Positions 46,839-56,217 of a stretch of DNA of 64,000 nt are shown piece by piece; within the stretch, counting starts at the first letter, position 1, and each line of letters starts with the position of its first letter. The position numbers were made by a program, and so were the translations under genes. This DNA comes from Streptomyces sp. NBC_00448 (GTDB taxonomy: Bacteria > Actinomycetota > Actinomycetes > Streptomycetales > Streptomycetaceae): the NCBI RefSeq assembly GCF_036014115.1, contig NZ_CP107913.1, forward strand, positions 2,483,001-2,547,000, read 5' to 3'. The notes below the pieces were generated by a model. It worked only from the letters and a program-made list of their open reading frames with translations. It searched no databases and was not told where the DNA came from.

Positions 46839-47537
46839 TCACCTGCCGGGGGTCGGGGTCGTCGTGGAGGTCGAGGACGTGGTGGACGTCGTCGAAGTCG
46901 GGCCGCTGGTGGAAGTGGTCGACGAGGAGGTGATCGACTGCGTGGTGCGCGGCGAGGTGCCGTTCACCGGCGCGGTGCCCGTCGGGGCGCCGGCCTCGCC
47001 CGGGTCCGCCGTCCCCGCCGGGTTCGCGGCCGTCCCCACCGGATTCGTGGCGGACGAGGTGGACCCGGTGGACGGGGTGGCCGGCGTCGTCGTGGGCGGC
47101 TGCGCGGTCGTCGTCGGCGGGGGCGCCGGCGGGGCGGTCGCGGGCGAAGGCGAGCCCTGCACCTTGCCGTTCGGGTCGAGGAAGGCCGGGTCGCCGCCGG
47201 GCACCATGCCCAGCTCGCGGGCCCGCTGCTCCAGCGAGTCCGGCGCCGAGTAGCCGTCGACCTCCTGCTGGAGCTGCTGCTGCTGGTCGGTGTAGTGGGT
47301 CGTCTGGTCCTGGAGCTTGTCGAGCTTGAACGAGTCCCGGTTCAGGGCCGCGTTGAGCATCAGCAGCGAGATGAGTCCCCCGGCGAGCAGCGTCACGACC
47401 AGAACGACGAACGGGGTGCGCCGCGCGGTTGCGGACCGCCCGGCGCCCAGCCGCGCGCCCAGGGCGCTGCCGCGCACCGCGTCACGTACGGTGCCGCGGC
47501 CGGTGCGTCGCCCGTCGCGTCCCGCGCCGCCGCTCAT
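46839..47537 (-). CDS. ftsL: FtsL-like septum formation initiator protein
   Basis: A 232-residue bitopic membrane protein. The cytosolic part (1-41) is Arg/Gly-rich, residues 42-62 form one membrane helix ([20 protein letters not shown]), and then comes a coiled coil ([24 protein letters not shown]) ending in [23 protein letters not shown], which is typical of actinobacterial FtsL. The remaining 110 residues are Pro/Thr/Ser-rich and outside the cell, longer than usual. It stabilises the FtsQLB and FtsWI complexes. The ATG overlaps the rsmH stop by four bases. Confidence 0.9.
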   Translation of the reverse strand: MSGGAGRDGRRTGRGTVRDAVRGSALGARLGAGRSATARRTPFVVLVVTLLAGGLISLLMLNAALNRDSFKLDKLQDQTTHYTDQQQQLQQEVDGYSAPDSLEQRARELGMVPGGDPAFLDPNGKVQGSPSPATAPPAPPPTTTAQPPTTTPATPSTGSTSSATNPVGTAANPAGTADPGEAGAPTGTAPVNGTSPRTTQSITSSSTTSTSGPTSTTSTTSSTSTTTPTPGR

Positions 47538-48502
47538 CGCACGTCCTCCCGGATGCGCTCCGCACCGCGCAGCCGGGCCGGCGCGGCCCGGCGGTTCTCG
47601 GCGATCTCGTCCTCGCCCGGCAGTTCGGCGCCGCGGGTGAGCAGCTTCAACCGGGGCTGGTACTGCTCGGGCACCACCGGCAGGCCCGGCGGCGCGGAGT
47701 GCGCGGCACCGGCCGCGAGGACCTGCTTGACCAGCCGGTCCTCCAGCGAGTGGTACGACAGCACGGCGATCCGGCCGCCCACCGCCAGCGCGGCCACCGC
47801 CGCGGGAACGGCCCGCTCCAGCACCGACAGCTCGCCGTTGACCTCGATCCGCAGCGCCTGGAAGGTGCGCTTCGCCGGGTTCCCGCCGGTCCGCTTGGCG
47901 GCCTGCGGCAGCGCCTGCCGGATCACGTCGACCAGCCGCGCGCTGCCGCTGAAGGGCTCCCGCTCGCGCTCGCGCACCACCGCGTCCACGATCTTGCGGG
48001 CGAACTTCTCCTCGCCGTAAGCCCGCAGGATGCGCACCAGTTCGCCGGGCGGATAGGTGTTCAGCACCTCCGCGGCGCTGATCCCGGTGGACTGGTCCAT
48101 CCGCATGTCCAGCGGCGCGTCCTGGGAGTAGGCGAAGCCGCGGTCGGCCTCGTCCAGCTGCATCGAGGACACCCCGAGGTCGAAGAGCACGCCCTGCACC
48201 CGCGGCACCCTCAGCCGTTCCAGCACGTCGGGCAGTTCGTCGTACACCGCGTGCACGAGGGTGGCGCGCTCCCCGAACGGCGCCAGCCGCTCCCCGGCGA
48301 GCTTCAGCGCGGCCGGGTCGCGGTCCACCGCGATCAACCGGCAGGCGGGGAAGGTGGTCAGCAGCGCCTCGCTGTGCCCGCCGAGCCCCAGCGTGGCGTC
48401 GACCACGACGGCACCGGGCAGCGCGAGCGCGGGGGCCAGCAGGTCGAGGCAGCGCCGCAGCATCACCGGGATGTGCCGCGGGGACGGGGACGGGTTGCTC
48501 AT
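47534..48502 (-). CDS. rsmH: 16S rRNA (cytosine-1402 N4)-methyltransferase RsmH
   Basis: A 322-residue SAM methyltransferase (formerly MraW). It starts [16 protein letters not shown], the SAM loop is [17 protein letters not shown], and [67 protein letters not shown] and [15 protein letters not shown] (each read in part) are family marks. It modifies the ribosomal P-site. ATG 48502 has AAGGG five bases upstream. It is 320 bases from mraZ, unlike the tight spacing in many bacteria, so it probably has its own promoter. Confidence 0.97.
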   Translation of the reverse strand: MSNPSPSPRHIPVMLRRCLDLLAPALALPGAVVVDATLGLGGHSEALLTTFPACRLIAVDRDPAALKLAGERLAPFGERATLVHAVYDELPDVLERLRVPRVQGVLFDLGVSSMQLDEADRGFAYSQDAPLDMRMDQSTGISAAEVLNTYPPGELVRILRAYGEEKFARKIVDAVVREREREPFSGSARLVDVIRQALPQAAKRTGGNPAKRTFQALRIEVNGELSVLERAVPAAVAALAVGGRIAVLSYHSLEDRLVKQVLAAGAAHSAPPGLPVVPEQYQPRLKLLTRGAELPGEDEIAENRRAAPARLRGAERIREDVR

Positions 48503-48822
48503 GTGGCCCTTATCGAACGGTAGGGACGGCGTCGCACGGTCGGGAACGGCGTCGAACGGTGGGGACGGTCGTACGGGGTCGTACGGGTCGGGTCGGCGGT
48601 CCGGCGAAGGAACGTCGCCTGCCAGACAAGCACGACGGACACGCTACGGCCGGCAGCGGCTCGGTGGACGCGGAACCTGGTCCCCGCCCGCTCGGGAGAA
48701 ACGTTCCCCTGGCACCGGGGAAGTGGTGCCAGCGGAGCCGGGGAGCGGGAGGAGGCCGGGCCGCGCGTCCGCACCGGGGTGGGACGAAGTGGTGCACGTC
48801 CCTCGTCGGGGTGGGGCCGCGC
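48503..48822 (-). promoter_or_regulatory. mraZ-rsmH intergenic region with direct repeats and a hairpin
   Basis: This 320-base gap has no gene. TCGAACGGTRGGGACGG occurs twice, at 48513-48529 and 48552-48568, 39 bases apart, close to the rsmH start. A perfect 8-base hairpin, CTGGCACC / GGTGCCAG (48709-48716 and 48725-48732), lies about 90 bases past the mraZ stop and could terminate or attenuate mraZ transcription. Reiterations of GTACGG fill 48569-48600. Confidence 0.5.
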
Positions 48823-49263
48823 TCACAGTAATCCGGTCGGAACCTCCTGTGACAGGGCCGAAAAGGTGTCTTCCTGGTCTGCCAGATACCGCTCCCACGC
48901 CTCCGCCGACCAGATCTCCACCCGGGTGTTCGCGCCGATCACCGCGCATTCCCGGACCAGGCCCGCGTAGTCCCGCAGCGGCTGCGGGACCGTCACCCGG
49001 CCCTGCTTGTCGGGCACTTCGTCATGCGCACCGGCGAACAGCACCCGCAGGTAGTCACGGGCGGTCTTGGAGGTGAGCGGCGCGGTGGACAGCTGCTCGG
49101 TGGCGGCCCGGAAGCCCTCGACCGGCCATACGTACAGGCAGCGCTCCTGCCCACGGGTGATCACCAGTCCGTCGGTGAGCTGCTCGCGGAACCGGGACGG
49201 CAGCACCAGCCGGTTCTTGTCGTCCAGCCGCGGGGTGTACGTCCCGAGGAATCCCAGGAACAC
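48823..49263 (-). CDS. mraZ: Transcriptional regulator MraZ
   Basis: A 146-residue protein with two AbrB-like (SpoVT/AbrB) repeats. The first is [25 protein letters not shown] and the second [24 protein letters not shown], each with the DxK/Q-GR-x-hydrophobic-P core. MraZ forms ring oligomers and represses its own dcw operon by binding repeated GTGG-type boxes. The GTG start has GGGAGGTG six bases upstream. Four such boxes lie in its own promoter, just upstream. Confidence 0.96.
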   Translation of the reverse strand: MFLGFLGTYTPRLDDKNRLVLPSRFREQLTDGLVITRGQERCLYVWPVEGFRAATEQLSTAPLTSKTARDYLRVLFAGAHDEVPDKQGRVTVPQPLRDYAGLVRECAVIGANTRVEIWSAEAWERYLADQEDTFSALSQEVPTGLL

Positions 49264-49285
49264 GGCACACCTCCCGCAGACGGCA

Positions 49286-49319
49286 CCACTTCGCGCCACT
49301 TTACTCCACCATGCCCCAC
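49286..49319 (-). promoter_or_regulatory. Four MraZ-binding boxes at exact 10-base period
   Basis: On the minus strand GTGG occurs at 49316-49319, 49306-49309, 49296-49299 and 49286-49289, spaced exactly 10 bases (GTGGGGCATG, GTGGAGTAAA, GTGGCGCGAA, GTGGTGCCGT). This matches the direct-repeat operator described for MraZ in other bacteria. The boxes run through the promoter spacer and -10 into the leader, so bound MraZ would block polymerase. Confidence 0.85.
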
Positions 49320-49325
49320 CGTCAA
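49298..49325 (-). promoter_or_regulatory. mraZ promoter
   Basis: The -35 is TTGACG (49320-49325), a 16-base spacer, then the -10 TAAAGT (49298-49303), on the minus strand. This is a good match for a vegetative (HrdB-type) promoter, which is uncommon by eye in this genome. It overlaps the MraZ boxes and lies 35 bases before the mraZ start. Confidence 0.7.
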
Positions 49326-49461
49326 CGGCGGCCGCGCCCGGGCGCGCCCCTCCGTACGCCTTGTGCGCCCCTCCGTACGCCCGGGCACACTCCCCGGCAC
49401 GCAGCCCGGCGTGGGAGGGCGCGCCGATGCGGTCCTGGCAGGCTCGGATACCGTCATAGAC

Positions 49462-50016
49462 ATGTCGATACATGCCAGCGCTCCCGCGAATCCCCCCGCC
49501 CCCGAAGACCCGGGCGCCGACGCTTCCGTGACCGACCGGCTGGTCACCGCCAACCAGCGCTACGCCGAACAGTTCACCGACCCCGGCATGGGCGCCGCCC
49601 CCGTCCTGAGGGTGGCGGTCGTGGCCTGCATGGACGCCCGCCTCGACCTCCACAAGGCGCTCGGCCTGGAGTTGGGCGACTGCCACACCATCCGCAACGC
49701 CGGCGGTGTGGTCACCGACGACACCATCCGGTCCCTTGCCATCAGCCAGCGCGCGCTGGGTACACGCTCCGTCGTACTCATCCACCACACCAACTGCGGC
49801 ATGCAGACCATCACCGAGGACTTCCGCACCGAACTGGAGCACGAGGTCGGCCAGCGGCCCACCTGGGCGGTCGAGGCGTTCACCGACATCGACCAGGACG
49901 TGCGGCAGTCCATGGCCCGGGTGCGGACCTCCCCGTTCCTGGCCCACACCGGCGACGTGCGCGGCTTCGTCTTCGACGTGCACACCGGCCTGCTGCGGGA
50001 AATCACGAACAAGTAA
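49462..50016 (+). CDS. Beta-class carbonic anhydrase
   Basis: A 184-residue zinc enzyme that interconverts CO2 and bicarbonate. The zinc ligands are C56 (with the D58/R60 dyad in [10 protein letters not shown]), H109 and C112 in IHHTNCGM. The protein is of the short beta type found in mycobacteria. The first 22 residues are variable and Pro/Ala-rich. ATG 49462 starts the protein after CGTCATAGAC with no strong ribosome site. It diverges from mraZ. Confidence 0.93.
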   Translation: MSIHASAPANPPAPEDPGADASVTDRLVTANQRYAEQFTDPGMGAAPVLRVAVVACMDARLDLHKALGLELGDCHTIRNAGGVVTDDTIRSLAISQRALGTRSVVLIHHTNCGMQTITEDFRTELEHEVGQRPTWAVEAFTDIDQDVRQSMARVRTSPFLAHTGDVRGFVFDVHTGLLREITNK

Positions 50017-50167
50017 CGGCAGGCGAGTGACGCGGCCCTCCCCGTAAGGGAAGAATGCACCGTGCGGCACGTCTCGCCTCCGGCGGGCGTTGCGCAATCG
50101 GGGAGGGCCGCGGTCCAGGGACGACCGAGACCCTGGGGCCCCAATGGAACAGGCCGAGGAGTACCGG

Positions 50168-51211
50168 GTGACGACCTTTGACGCTCGAGCGGAACTGAGC
50201 GATCTGACCACGACCGCGGAGCGGGTGCGCCGGAGCGTGGAGAACGTGATCGAGGGCAAGCCCGAGGTCGTACGCATCGCACTGACCGTTCTGCTGGCGG
50301 AGGGGCATCTGCTGATCGAGGACGTGCCGGGCGTGGGCAAGACCATGCTGTCCAAGGCGCTGGCGCGGTCGATCGACTGCTCCGTACGGCGTATCCAGTT
50401 CACTCCCGACCTGCTGCCGTCGGACATCACCGGCGTGAGCGTCTTCGACCAGCAGCAGCGGGACTTCGAGTTCAAACCCGGGGCGATCTTCGCGCAGATC
50501 GTGGTCGGCGACGAGATCAACCGCGCCTCGCCGAAGACGCAGTCGGCGCTGCTGGAGTCGATGGAGGAGCGCCAGGTCACCGTCGACGGCACCACCTACG
50601 AACTGCCCAGCCCCTTCATGGTGATCGCCACCCAGAACCCGGTGGAGATGGAGGGCACCTATCCGCTGCCGGAGGCGCAGCGGGACCGTTTCACCGCCCG
50701 GGTGTCGATCGGCTACCCGAGCCCGGAGGCGGAGCTGAAGATGCTCGACGTGCACGGCGGGGTCTCCCCGCTGGACGACCTCCAACCGGTCGCGCACGCG
50801 CACGACATCGTGAAGCTGATCGAGGCGGTCCGGCAGGTGCACGTCGCCGACCCGATCCGCCGCTACGCGGTCGCCCTCGTCGGCGCCACCCGCAGCCACC
50901 CCGACCTCCGGCTGGGCGCCTCCCCGCGTGCCACGCTGCACCTGGTGCGGGCCGCCCGCGCCTCCGCGGCCCTGGACGGCCGTGAGTACGTCCTGCCGGA
51001 CGACGTGCAGGCGCTGGCGTCCTCGGTCCTCGCGCACCGGCTGCTGCCGACCGCGCAGGCGCAGCTCAACCGGCGTACGCCGGAGCAGGTGGTGACCGAG
51101 ATCGTGCAGCGGGTGCCGGTGCCCGATCCGGCGGCCGGCAACGGCGCCGGGGCCTGGCCGCAGCGGCCGGGCGGGCGACCCCAGGGCACGCCGGACGCGC
51201 GGGGCCTGTGA
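50168..51211 (+). CDS. MoxR-family AAA+ ATPase
   Basis: A 347-residue AAA+ ATPase of the MoxR/RavA group. Walker A is [16 protein letters not shown], Walker [24 protein letters not shown] (read in part), sensor 1 [25 protein letters not shown], and the C-terminal lid contains [16 protein letters not shown]. MoxR proteins act as chaperones that help assemble or activate partner proteins, often DUF58/VWA proteins encoded next to them. GTG 50168 was chosen, with GAGGAG seven bases upstream; ATG 50144 would add eight residues. It is the first of three coupled genes. Confidence 0.93.
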   Translation: MTTFDARAELSDLTTTAERVRRSVENVIEGKPEVVRIALTVLLAEGHLLIEDVPGVGKTMLSKALARSIDCSVRRIQFTPDLLPSDITGVSVFDQQQRDFEFKPGAIFAQIVVGDEINRASPKTQSALLESMEERQVTVDGTTYELPSPFMVIATQNPVEMEGTYPLPEAQRDRFTARVSIGYPSPEAELKMLDVHGGVSPLDDLQPVAHAHDIVKLIEAVRQVHVADPIRRYAVALVGATRSHPDLRLGASPRATLHLVRAARASAALDGREYVLPDDVQALASSVLAHRLLPTAQAQLNRRTPEQVVTEIVQRVPVPDPAAGNGAGAWPQRPGGRPQGTPDARGL

Positions 51212-52887
51212 TGGGTTCGCCCGCCACCCCGCCACCCCCGCCGGGCTCCCGCCCACCGGGGCGGGCACCGTCCGCGGGCCCGTACGGCGACGGCCCCTAC
51301 GGCGTCGGACCCTACGGTGACGGCCCGTACGGCGACACCCCCTACGGCTCCAGGCACCGGTCTCCGGGACGGCACCCCACCGGAGAGCACGGCGCCGGAC
51401 CGGACAGCGCCGGGCCGTACGGCGGGTCCCAGGTGACCGGGCCCTACGCGGCCCCCCGGCCCCCGGGCGTCCCGCCGGTCGGGCCCTCGTCCGACGACGA
51501 GCGGCCGACCGGCGGTTTCCGCCGGGCGCTGGGCGGACTGACCACCCGCGGCCGGTCGTTCGTCGCCGCCGGGGTCGCCGCCGCCGCCTGTTCGTACGTC
51601 CTGGGCCAGTCCGACCTGCTGCGGGTCGGGCTGCTGCTGGCCGCGCTGCCGCTGGTGTGCGTGGCCGTGCTCTACCGCACCCGCTACCGGGTGGCCGGCA
51701 GCCGGCGGCTGGCGCCCTCCCGGGTGCCGGCGATGTCCGAGGCGCGGGTGCACCTGCGGGTGGACAACGTCTCGCGGATGCCCACCGGCCTGCTGATGCT
51801 CCAGGACCGGGTGCCCTACGTCCTCGGGCCGCGGCCCCGGTTCGTGCTGGACCGGGTGGAGCCCGGCGGCCACCGCGAGGTGTCCTACCGGGTCCGCTCC
51901 GACCTGCGCGGCCGCTACCCGCTGGGCCCGCTGCAACTGCGGCTGACCGACCCGTTCGGGATGGTCGAACTGACCCGCTCGTTCAGCGCGTTCGACACCC
52001 TCACCGTGGTGCCCAAGGTCGAGCCGCTGCCGCCGGTGCGGCTGGCCGGCGAGTCCTCCGGATACGGCGAGAGCCGCACCCGCGCGCTGTCACTGGCCGG
52101 CGACGACGACGTCATCCCGCGCGGCTACCGGCACGGCGACGACCTGCGCCGGGTGCACTGGCGGTCCACCGCGAAGTACGGCGAGCTGATGGTGCGCCGT
52201 GAGGAGCAGCCGAACCGGGCGCGCTGCACCGTGCTGCTCGACACCCGCAGGGACGCCTACTTCGGCGCCGGCCCGGACTCCGCCTTCGAGTGGGCGGTGT
52301 CCGGCGCCGCGTCGGTGGCCACCCACATGCTGGAGCGCGGCTTCGCGGTGCGGCTGCTCACCGACACCGGCAGCAGCGTGCCGGGCCCCGAGGGCACCTC
52401 CGGCTACGGCGGCGACTCCAGCGACATGGCCGGGCTGCTGCTGGACACCCTCGCGGTGGTCGACCACTCCGACGGCGACACCCTGGCGGCCGCGTACGAC
52501 GTGCTGCGGTCGGCCAACGAGGGCCTGCTGGTGGGGTTCTTCGGCGACCTCTACCAGGAGCAGGCGGCCACCATCGCGCGGATGCGGCAACGGGCCGGCG
52601 GCGCCGTGGCGTTCGTGCTGGACAGCGACGACTGGCTGGCCCGCGAGCTGGGCGCCAGGCCCGGCCCGGAACTGTCCGCGGTGCAGCCCGGCGTCGACGG
52701 CGCGGAGCCGGACAGCACCGAACGCGCGGTGCGGATGCTGCGCGAGGCGGGATGGAACGTGGTGGAGGTGCAGCCGGGCGCCGCGTTGCCGGAACTGTGG
52801 CAGCAGGCGGACCGTTACCGGTCACGCGAGGAGACGCAAGCGGCGCAGGCGCACCAGGCGCCGCGCGGAGCGGGGGCGGCGGGATGA
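51211..52887 (+). CDS. DUF58-domain membrane protein
   Basis: A 558-residue protein. Residues 1-90 are Gly/Pro/Tyr-rich with YGDGPYG repeats. Two membrane helices follow (about 115-150, SFVAAGVAAAACSYVLG and LLRVGLLLAALPLVCVAVL). The DUF58 core has VVPKVEPLPPVRLAGES and the signature RRVHWRSTAKYGELMVRREEQP, followed by a von Willebrand A-like domain (CTVLLDTRRDAYF). DUF58 proteins are regular partners of MoxR ATPases. The start, ATG 51211 (or GTG 51208), overlaps the moxR stop. Its own stop overlaps the next ATG. Confidence 0.9.
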   Translation: MGSPATPPPPPGSRPPGRAPSAGPYGDGPYGVGPYGDGPYGDTPYGSRHRSPGRHPTGEHGAGPDSAGPYGGSQVTGPYAAPRPPGVPPVGPSSDDERPTGGFRRALGGLTTRGRSFVAAGVAAAACSYVLGQSDLLRVGLLLAALPLVCVAVLYRTRYRVAGSRRLAPSRVPAMSEARVHLRVDNVSRMPTGLLMLQDRVPYVLGPRPRFVLDRVEPGGHREVSYRVRSDLRGRYPLGPLQLRLTDPFGMVELTRSFSAFDTLTVVPKVEPLPPVRLAGESSGYGESRTRALSLAGDDDVIPRGYRHGDDLRRVHWRSTAKYGELMVRREEQPNRARCTVLLDTRRDAYFGAGPDSAFEWAVSGAASVATHMLERGFAVRLLTDTGSSVPGPEGTSGYGGDSSDMAGLLLDTLAVVDHSDGDTLAAAYDVLRSANEGLLVGFFGDLYQEQAATIARMRQRAGGAVAFVLDSDDWLARELGARPGPELSAVQPGVDGAEPDSTERAVRMLREAGWNVVEVQPGAALPELWQQADRYRSREETQAAQAHQAPRGAGAAG

Positions 52888-55283
52888 GCGGACGCGCACG
52901 GCTCACGGTGTGCGCGGTGGTGGCCTCCTTGCTGGCCGCCGCCGCGTTGCTGCCGCTGACCGACGACAGCGGGTGGTTCGCCAAGGCGATCCTGCTGGTC
53001 CTCTTCCAGTCCGCGGTGGGCGCGGCGTGCCGGCGGATACCGCTGGCCAGGCCGCTGACGGTGCTGGTCCAGGCGGTGCTGTCGCTGGTCGTGCTGACGG
53101 TGATGTTCGCCTCGCAGCAGGCCCTGGGCGGCGTGCTGCCGGGCCCGCAGGCCCTCCAGCAGCTGGGCCAGGTGGTCCAGCAGGGCATCACCGACGTCTC
53201 GAACTACTCGATCCCCGCGCCGGTGACCCCCGGCATCAGAATCCTGCTGATCGGCGGCGTGACCCTCGTCGCGCTCACCGTCGACGCGATGGCGGTCACC
53301 TACAACAGCGCGGCCCCGGCCGGGTTGCCGCTGCTCGCGCTGTACTCCGTCGCCGCCGGCCTGGACAGCGGCAGCGCCGCCTGGCTGTACTTCCTGCTGG
53401 CCGCGGCCGGCTACCTCCTGCTGCTGCTCGCCGAGGGCCGGGACCGGATGTCCCGCTGGGGCCGGGTGTTCAGCAGCCCGCCGCCGCGCAACGCCTGGGG
53501 CGGCGGCCAGGCCGGCCCGGCCAGGCCCACACCAGTGCGCGGCGCCCGCCGGATCGGGGCGATGGCGCTGGGTATCGCGCTGGTCGCGCCCGCCGCGCTG
53601 CCCTCGCTCGGCGGCGGCCTGCTGGACGCCTCCGGCCATGGCGGCGGCAGCGGCATCGGCGGCCGCGGCGGCGGCTCGGTCAACCTGATCGCCGCCCTCC
53701 AGGACAACCTGAACCAGCCGAGCAACAGCGAGGTGCTCACCTACACCACCAACGCCAAACCCGCCGCGGGCATGTATCTGCGGATCGCGGCGCTGGACAA
53801 GTTCGACGGCACGCAGTGGTCGCCGTCGAACCTGCCGACCGAGGCCCTCCCGGACGCGCTGCCGCGCCCCCAGGGCATGGCGACGGACGTGAAGTACACC
53901 ACCGCCACCACCCAGGTGCGGGTCGACGACAGCTACGTGCAGGGCATGCTGCCGGTGCCGTTCCCCGCGACGAGCGTGCGGACCACGGGCGACTGGAAGT
54001 ACCAGCCCGAGGGCCGGATGATCGTCGGCGCGCACGGCCAGACCGCGGCCGGCCAGCGCTACACCGTCGCCAGCATGCAGGTCGAGCCGACCGCCGCCCA
54101 GCTCGCCGCGGCACCCGAGGCCACCGGGCGGATCGCCAAGCAGTACGAGCAGGTACCCGGCTCGCTGCCGTCGATCGTCAAGCAGACCGCGCTGCGTGAG
54201 ACCAGGGGCGCCACCAGCGACTACCAGAAGGCCGTCGACCTCCAGAACTACTTCACCTCCGGCCAGTTCGTGTACAACACGCAGGCCAAGGCGGGCACCG
54301 GGGTGGACGCGATCGCCCGGTTCCTGCAGACGAAGGAGGGCTTCTGCGTCCACTTCGCCTTCACCATGGCGGCGATGGCCCGCACCCTGCACATCCCGGC
54401 CCGGGTCGCGATCGGCTTCACCCCCGGCGCGCCCGAGGCCAACGCCGACGGGGTGATGTCGGTGGGGCTGAAGGACGCGCACGCCTGGCCCGAGCTGTAC
54501 TTCGAGGGGATCGGCTGGACCCGGTTCGAGCCGACGCCGTACCGCGGCAGCGCGCCCGACTACACCGTGGCCCCCTCCCCCACCGGCGACCCCAACGAGC
54601 AGGACCTCGCGCCGCACACCTCGGCGCCCGCCACGACCGGCACGCCCGCTCCGACGCAGAGCTGCGACCAGAGCGACGCGACATCGGGCAGCGACTGCTC
54701 GCAGGCCGCGCTGCCCGCGAGCAGCGGCTCCGGCGGCGGCTTCGGCGGCGGCCGGGCGGCACTGGTGGTGCTGGCCGCGCTGATCGTGCTGCTGCTCCTC
54801 ACCGCCCCGCTGACGTGGCGCTCGCGGGTCCGCAGACACCGGCTCGGCGGCGGGGACCGGCCCGAGGGGCTCGCGCTGTCCGCGTGGCGGGAGGTCGTCG
54901 ACACCGGGTGGGACTACGGCATCCCGCCGGACGACTCGGAGACCCCCCGCCGGGCGATGGCCCGGCTGGTGCGGGACGGCCACCTGGAGGGTGAGTCGGC
55001 GCAGTCCGCCGCCAAGCTCGCCACGGCCGTGGAGCAGACCCTCTACGCCGCGCAGCCCCGGCCGGTCCCCGGGCTCTCGGAGGACGTCCAGCGCGTCCGC
55101 CGGGGCCTGAAGGCCGGGACGAACCGGCGCGGGCGGCTGCGGGCGGCTCTGCTGCCGCGTTCGGCGGCCCGGATCGGATGGGCGCTGTCCGCCCGCTGGA
55201 CGGCGCTCGCCTCGCGCACCCGGGCCACCGGGCAGCGGCTCACGGCGCCGCTGCGCAGGAGGGCGGCCCGGGAGGCGTCGTAG
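52884..55283 (+). CDS. Membrane transglutaminase-like (TgpA-type) protein
   Basis: A 799-residue protein. The first 240 residues hold about six membrane helices. An outside domain follows with the transglutaminase fold; the nucleophile is C488 in KEGFCVHFAFTMA, the His is H533 in DAHAWPELYFEG, and E549 in RFEPTP stands where Asp is usual. A Pro/Thr/Ser linker leads to one more helix (about 625-650, LVVLAALIVLLLLTAPLTW) and a cytosolic DUF4129-like tail (ALSAWREVVDTGWDYGI). It may crosslink or cleave peptides at the cell surface. ATG 52884 overlaps the DUF58 stop by four bases. Confidence 0.9.
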   Translation: MSGRARLTVCAVVASLLAAAALLPLTDDSGWFAKAILLVLFQSAVGAACRRIPLARPLTVLVQAVLSLVVLTVMFASQQALGGVLPGPQALQQLGQVVQQGITDVSNYSIPAPVTPGIRILLIGGVTLVALTVDAMAVTYNSAAPAGLPLLALYSVAAGLDSGSAAWLYFLLAAAGYLLLLLAEGRDRMSRWGRVFSSPPPRNAWGGGQAGPARPTPVRGARRIGAMALGIALVAPAALPSLGGGLLDASGHGGGSGIGGRGGGSVNLIAALQDNLNQPSNSEVLTYTTNAKPAAGMYLRIAALDKFDGTQWSPSNLPTEALPDALPRPQGMATDVKYTTATTQVRVDDSYVQGMLPVPFPATSVRTTGDWKYQPEGRMIVGAHGQTAAGQRYTVASMQVEPTAAQLAAAPEATGRIAKQYEQVPGSLPSIVKQTALRETRGATSDYQKAVDLQNYFTSGQFVYNTQAKAGTGVDAIARFLQTKEGFCVHFAFTMAAMARTLHIPARVAIGFTPGAPEANADGVMSVGLKDAHAWPELYFEGIGWTRFEPTPYRGSAPDYTVAPSPTGDPNEQDLAPHTSAPATTGTPAPTQSCDQSDATSGSDCSQAALPASSGSGGGFGGGRAALVVLAALIVLLLLTAPLTWRSRVRRHRLGGGDRPEGLALSAWREVVDTGWDYGIPPDDSETPRRAMARLVRDGHLEGESAQSAAKLATAVEQTLYAAQPRPVPGLSEDVQRVRRGLKAGTNRRGRLRAALLPRSAARIGWALSARWTALASRTRATGQRLTAPLRRRAAREAS

Positions 55284-55316
55284 GGGCGCAGGCCGGAGCC
55301 GACCGGAGACGTGAGA

Positions 55317-55349
55317 AAGGGCGCGGCCCCCACCGGGGGGCGCGCCCTT
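55317..55349 (+). terminator. Hairpin terminator after the moxR-DUF58-transglutaminase operon
   Basis: AAGGGCGCG-G-CCCCC, the loop ACC, then GGGGG-G-CGCGCCCTT, followed by CTT. A stem of about 15 pairs, 33 bases past the last stop. The rest of the gap to 55513 contains short GGTGCG/GTACGG reiterations and no gene. Confidence 0.8.
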
Positions 55350-55513
55350 CTTACGTGGTGCGTACGGTGGTGCGTGGTGCGTGGTGCGTCATGCGCCGTG
55401 CGGTCCCGCGCGGTGCGGCTTACGGTCCCGCGTCGTACGTCGTACGGTCCTGGGCCCTGCGGTCGCGAGCGGTGCGCCCGAGGTGCGGCCGGGGCGCCGG
55501 CGGTTGCCGGCCG

Positions 55514-55948
55514 CTACTGGCCCTGCTGCTGGTCGCGGCGGCGCTGCCACCGCTCCTCGATGCGGTCCATGACCTTGCCGCGGCGCTGCTGGCGCCGGCG
55601 GGCCCCGAAGCGGCGACCGATGTGCCCGGGGACCGCGGTGGGCCCGGGAGGTCCGGGCGGCCCGGCCTCGGGCGGACGGTTGGCGCGACGCCAACCGGTG
55701 ACCGCGAGCACCGCACACGCCAGCATCACCAGGAAGCCGACGACGCCGATCCAGGACTGTTGCGCGATCATGCCGCCCATGAGCAGCCCGATCCCGCACA
55801 GGAAACCGAGCACGGCCAGGTAGACCCGACGACGGGTGAACGCGCGCACTCCGTTTCCCTCAAGCGCCGACGCGAACTTGGGATCTTCGGCGTACAGCGC
55901 TCGCTCCATTTGCTCGAGCATGCGCTGCTCGTGCTCCGAGAGCGGCAC
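55514..55948 (-). CDS. DUF3040 membrane protein
   Basis: A 144-residue protein. The family start MPLSEHEQRMLEQMERALYAEDPKFAS is followed by two membrane helices (about 42-60 and 64-85) and a basic, Arg/Gln-rich cytosolic tail. DUF3040 proteins are found across actinobacteria; the function is unknown. GTG 55948 has AGGAGGT five bases upstream. It is transcribed towards the operon terminator described above. Confidence 0.92.
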   Translation of the reverse strand: MPLSEHEQRMLEQMERALYAEDPKFASALEGNGVRAFTRRRVYLAVLGFLCGIGLLMGGMIAQQSWIGVVGFLVMLACAVLAVTGWRRANRPPEAGPPGPPGPTAVPGHIGRRFGARRRQQRRGKVMDRIEERWQRRRDQQQGQ

Positions 55949-56217
55949 GGAGACCTCCTACTCGTCGGTCGCGCGGGGCCGCGACCGGTCCGACCCTTTC
56001 AGGATAGGCGGGATTCCCCTCCGTGAAACCCACCCCACTGCGCCAATCCGACGGGGCACTTCTTCCCCGCCGAGCGTCACGTCATGCCAGCATACGGTGA
56101 GGAATGACGCCGCGGGCGGGCCTGTGACCGACTCCGCGGCCCGGTCCGGTGCGGTCTGCCCCCGGTCGGGCCGGGGCCACGGCCGGGCTCCGCCCGGGAG
56201 TACCCCTGCGGGGCGGG

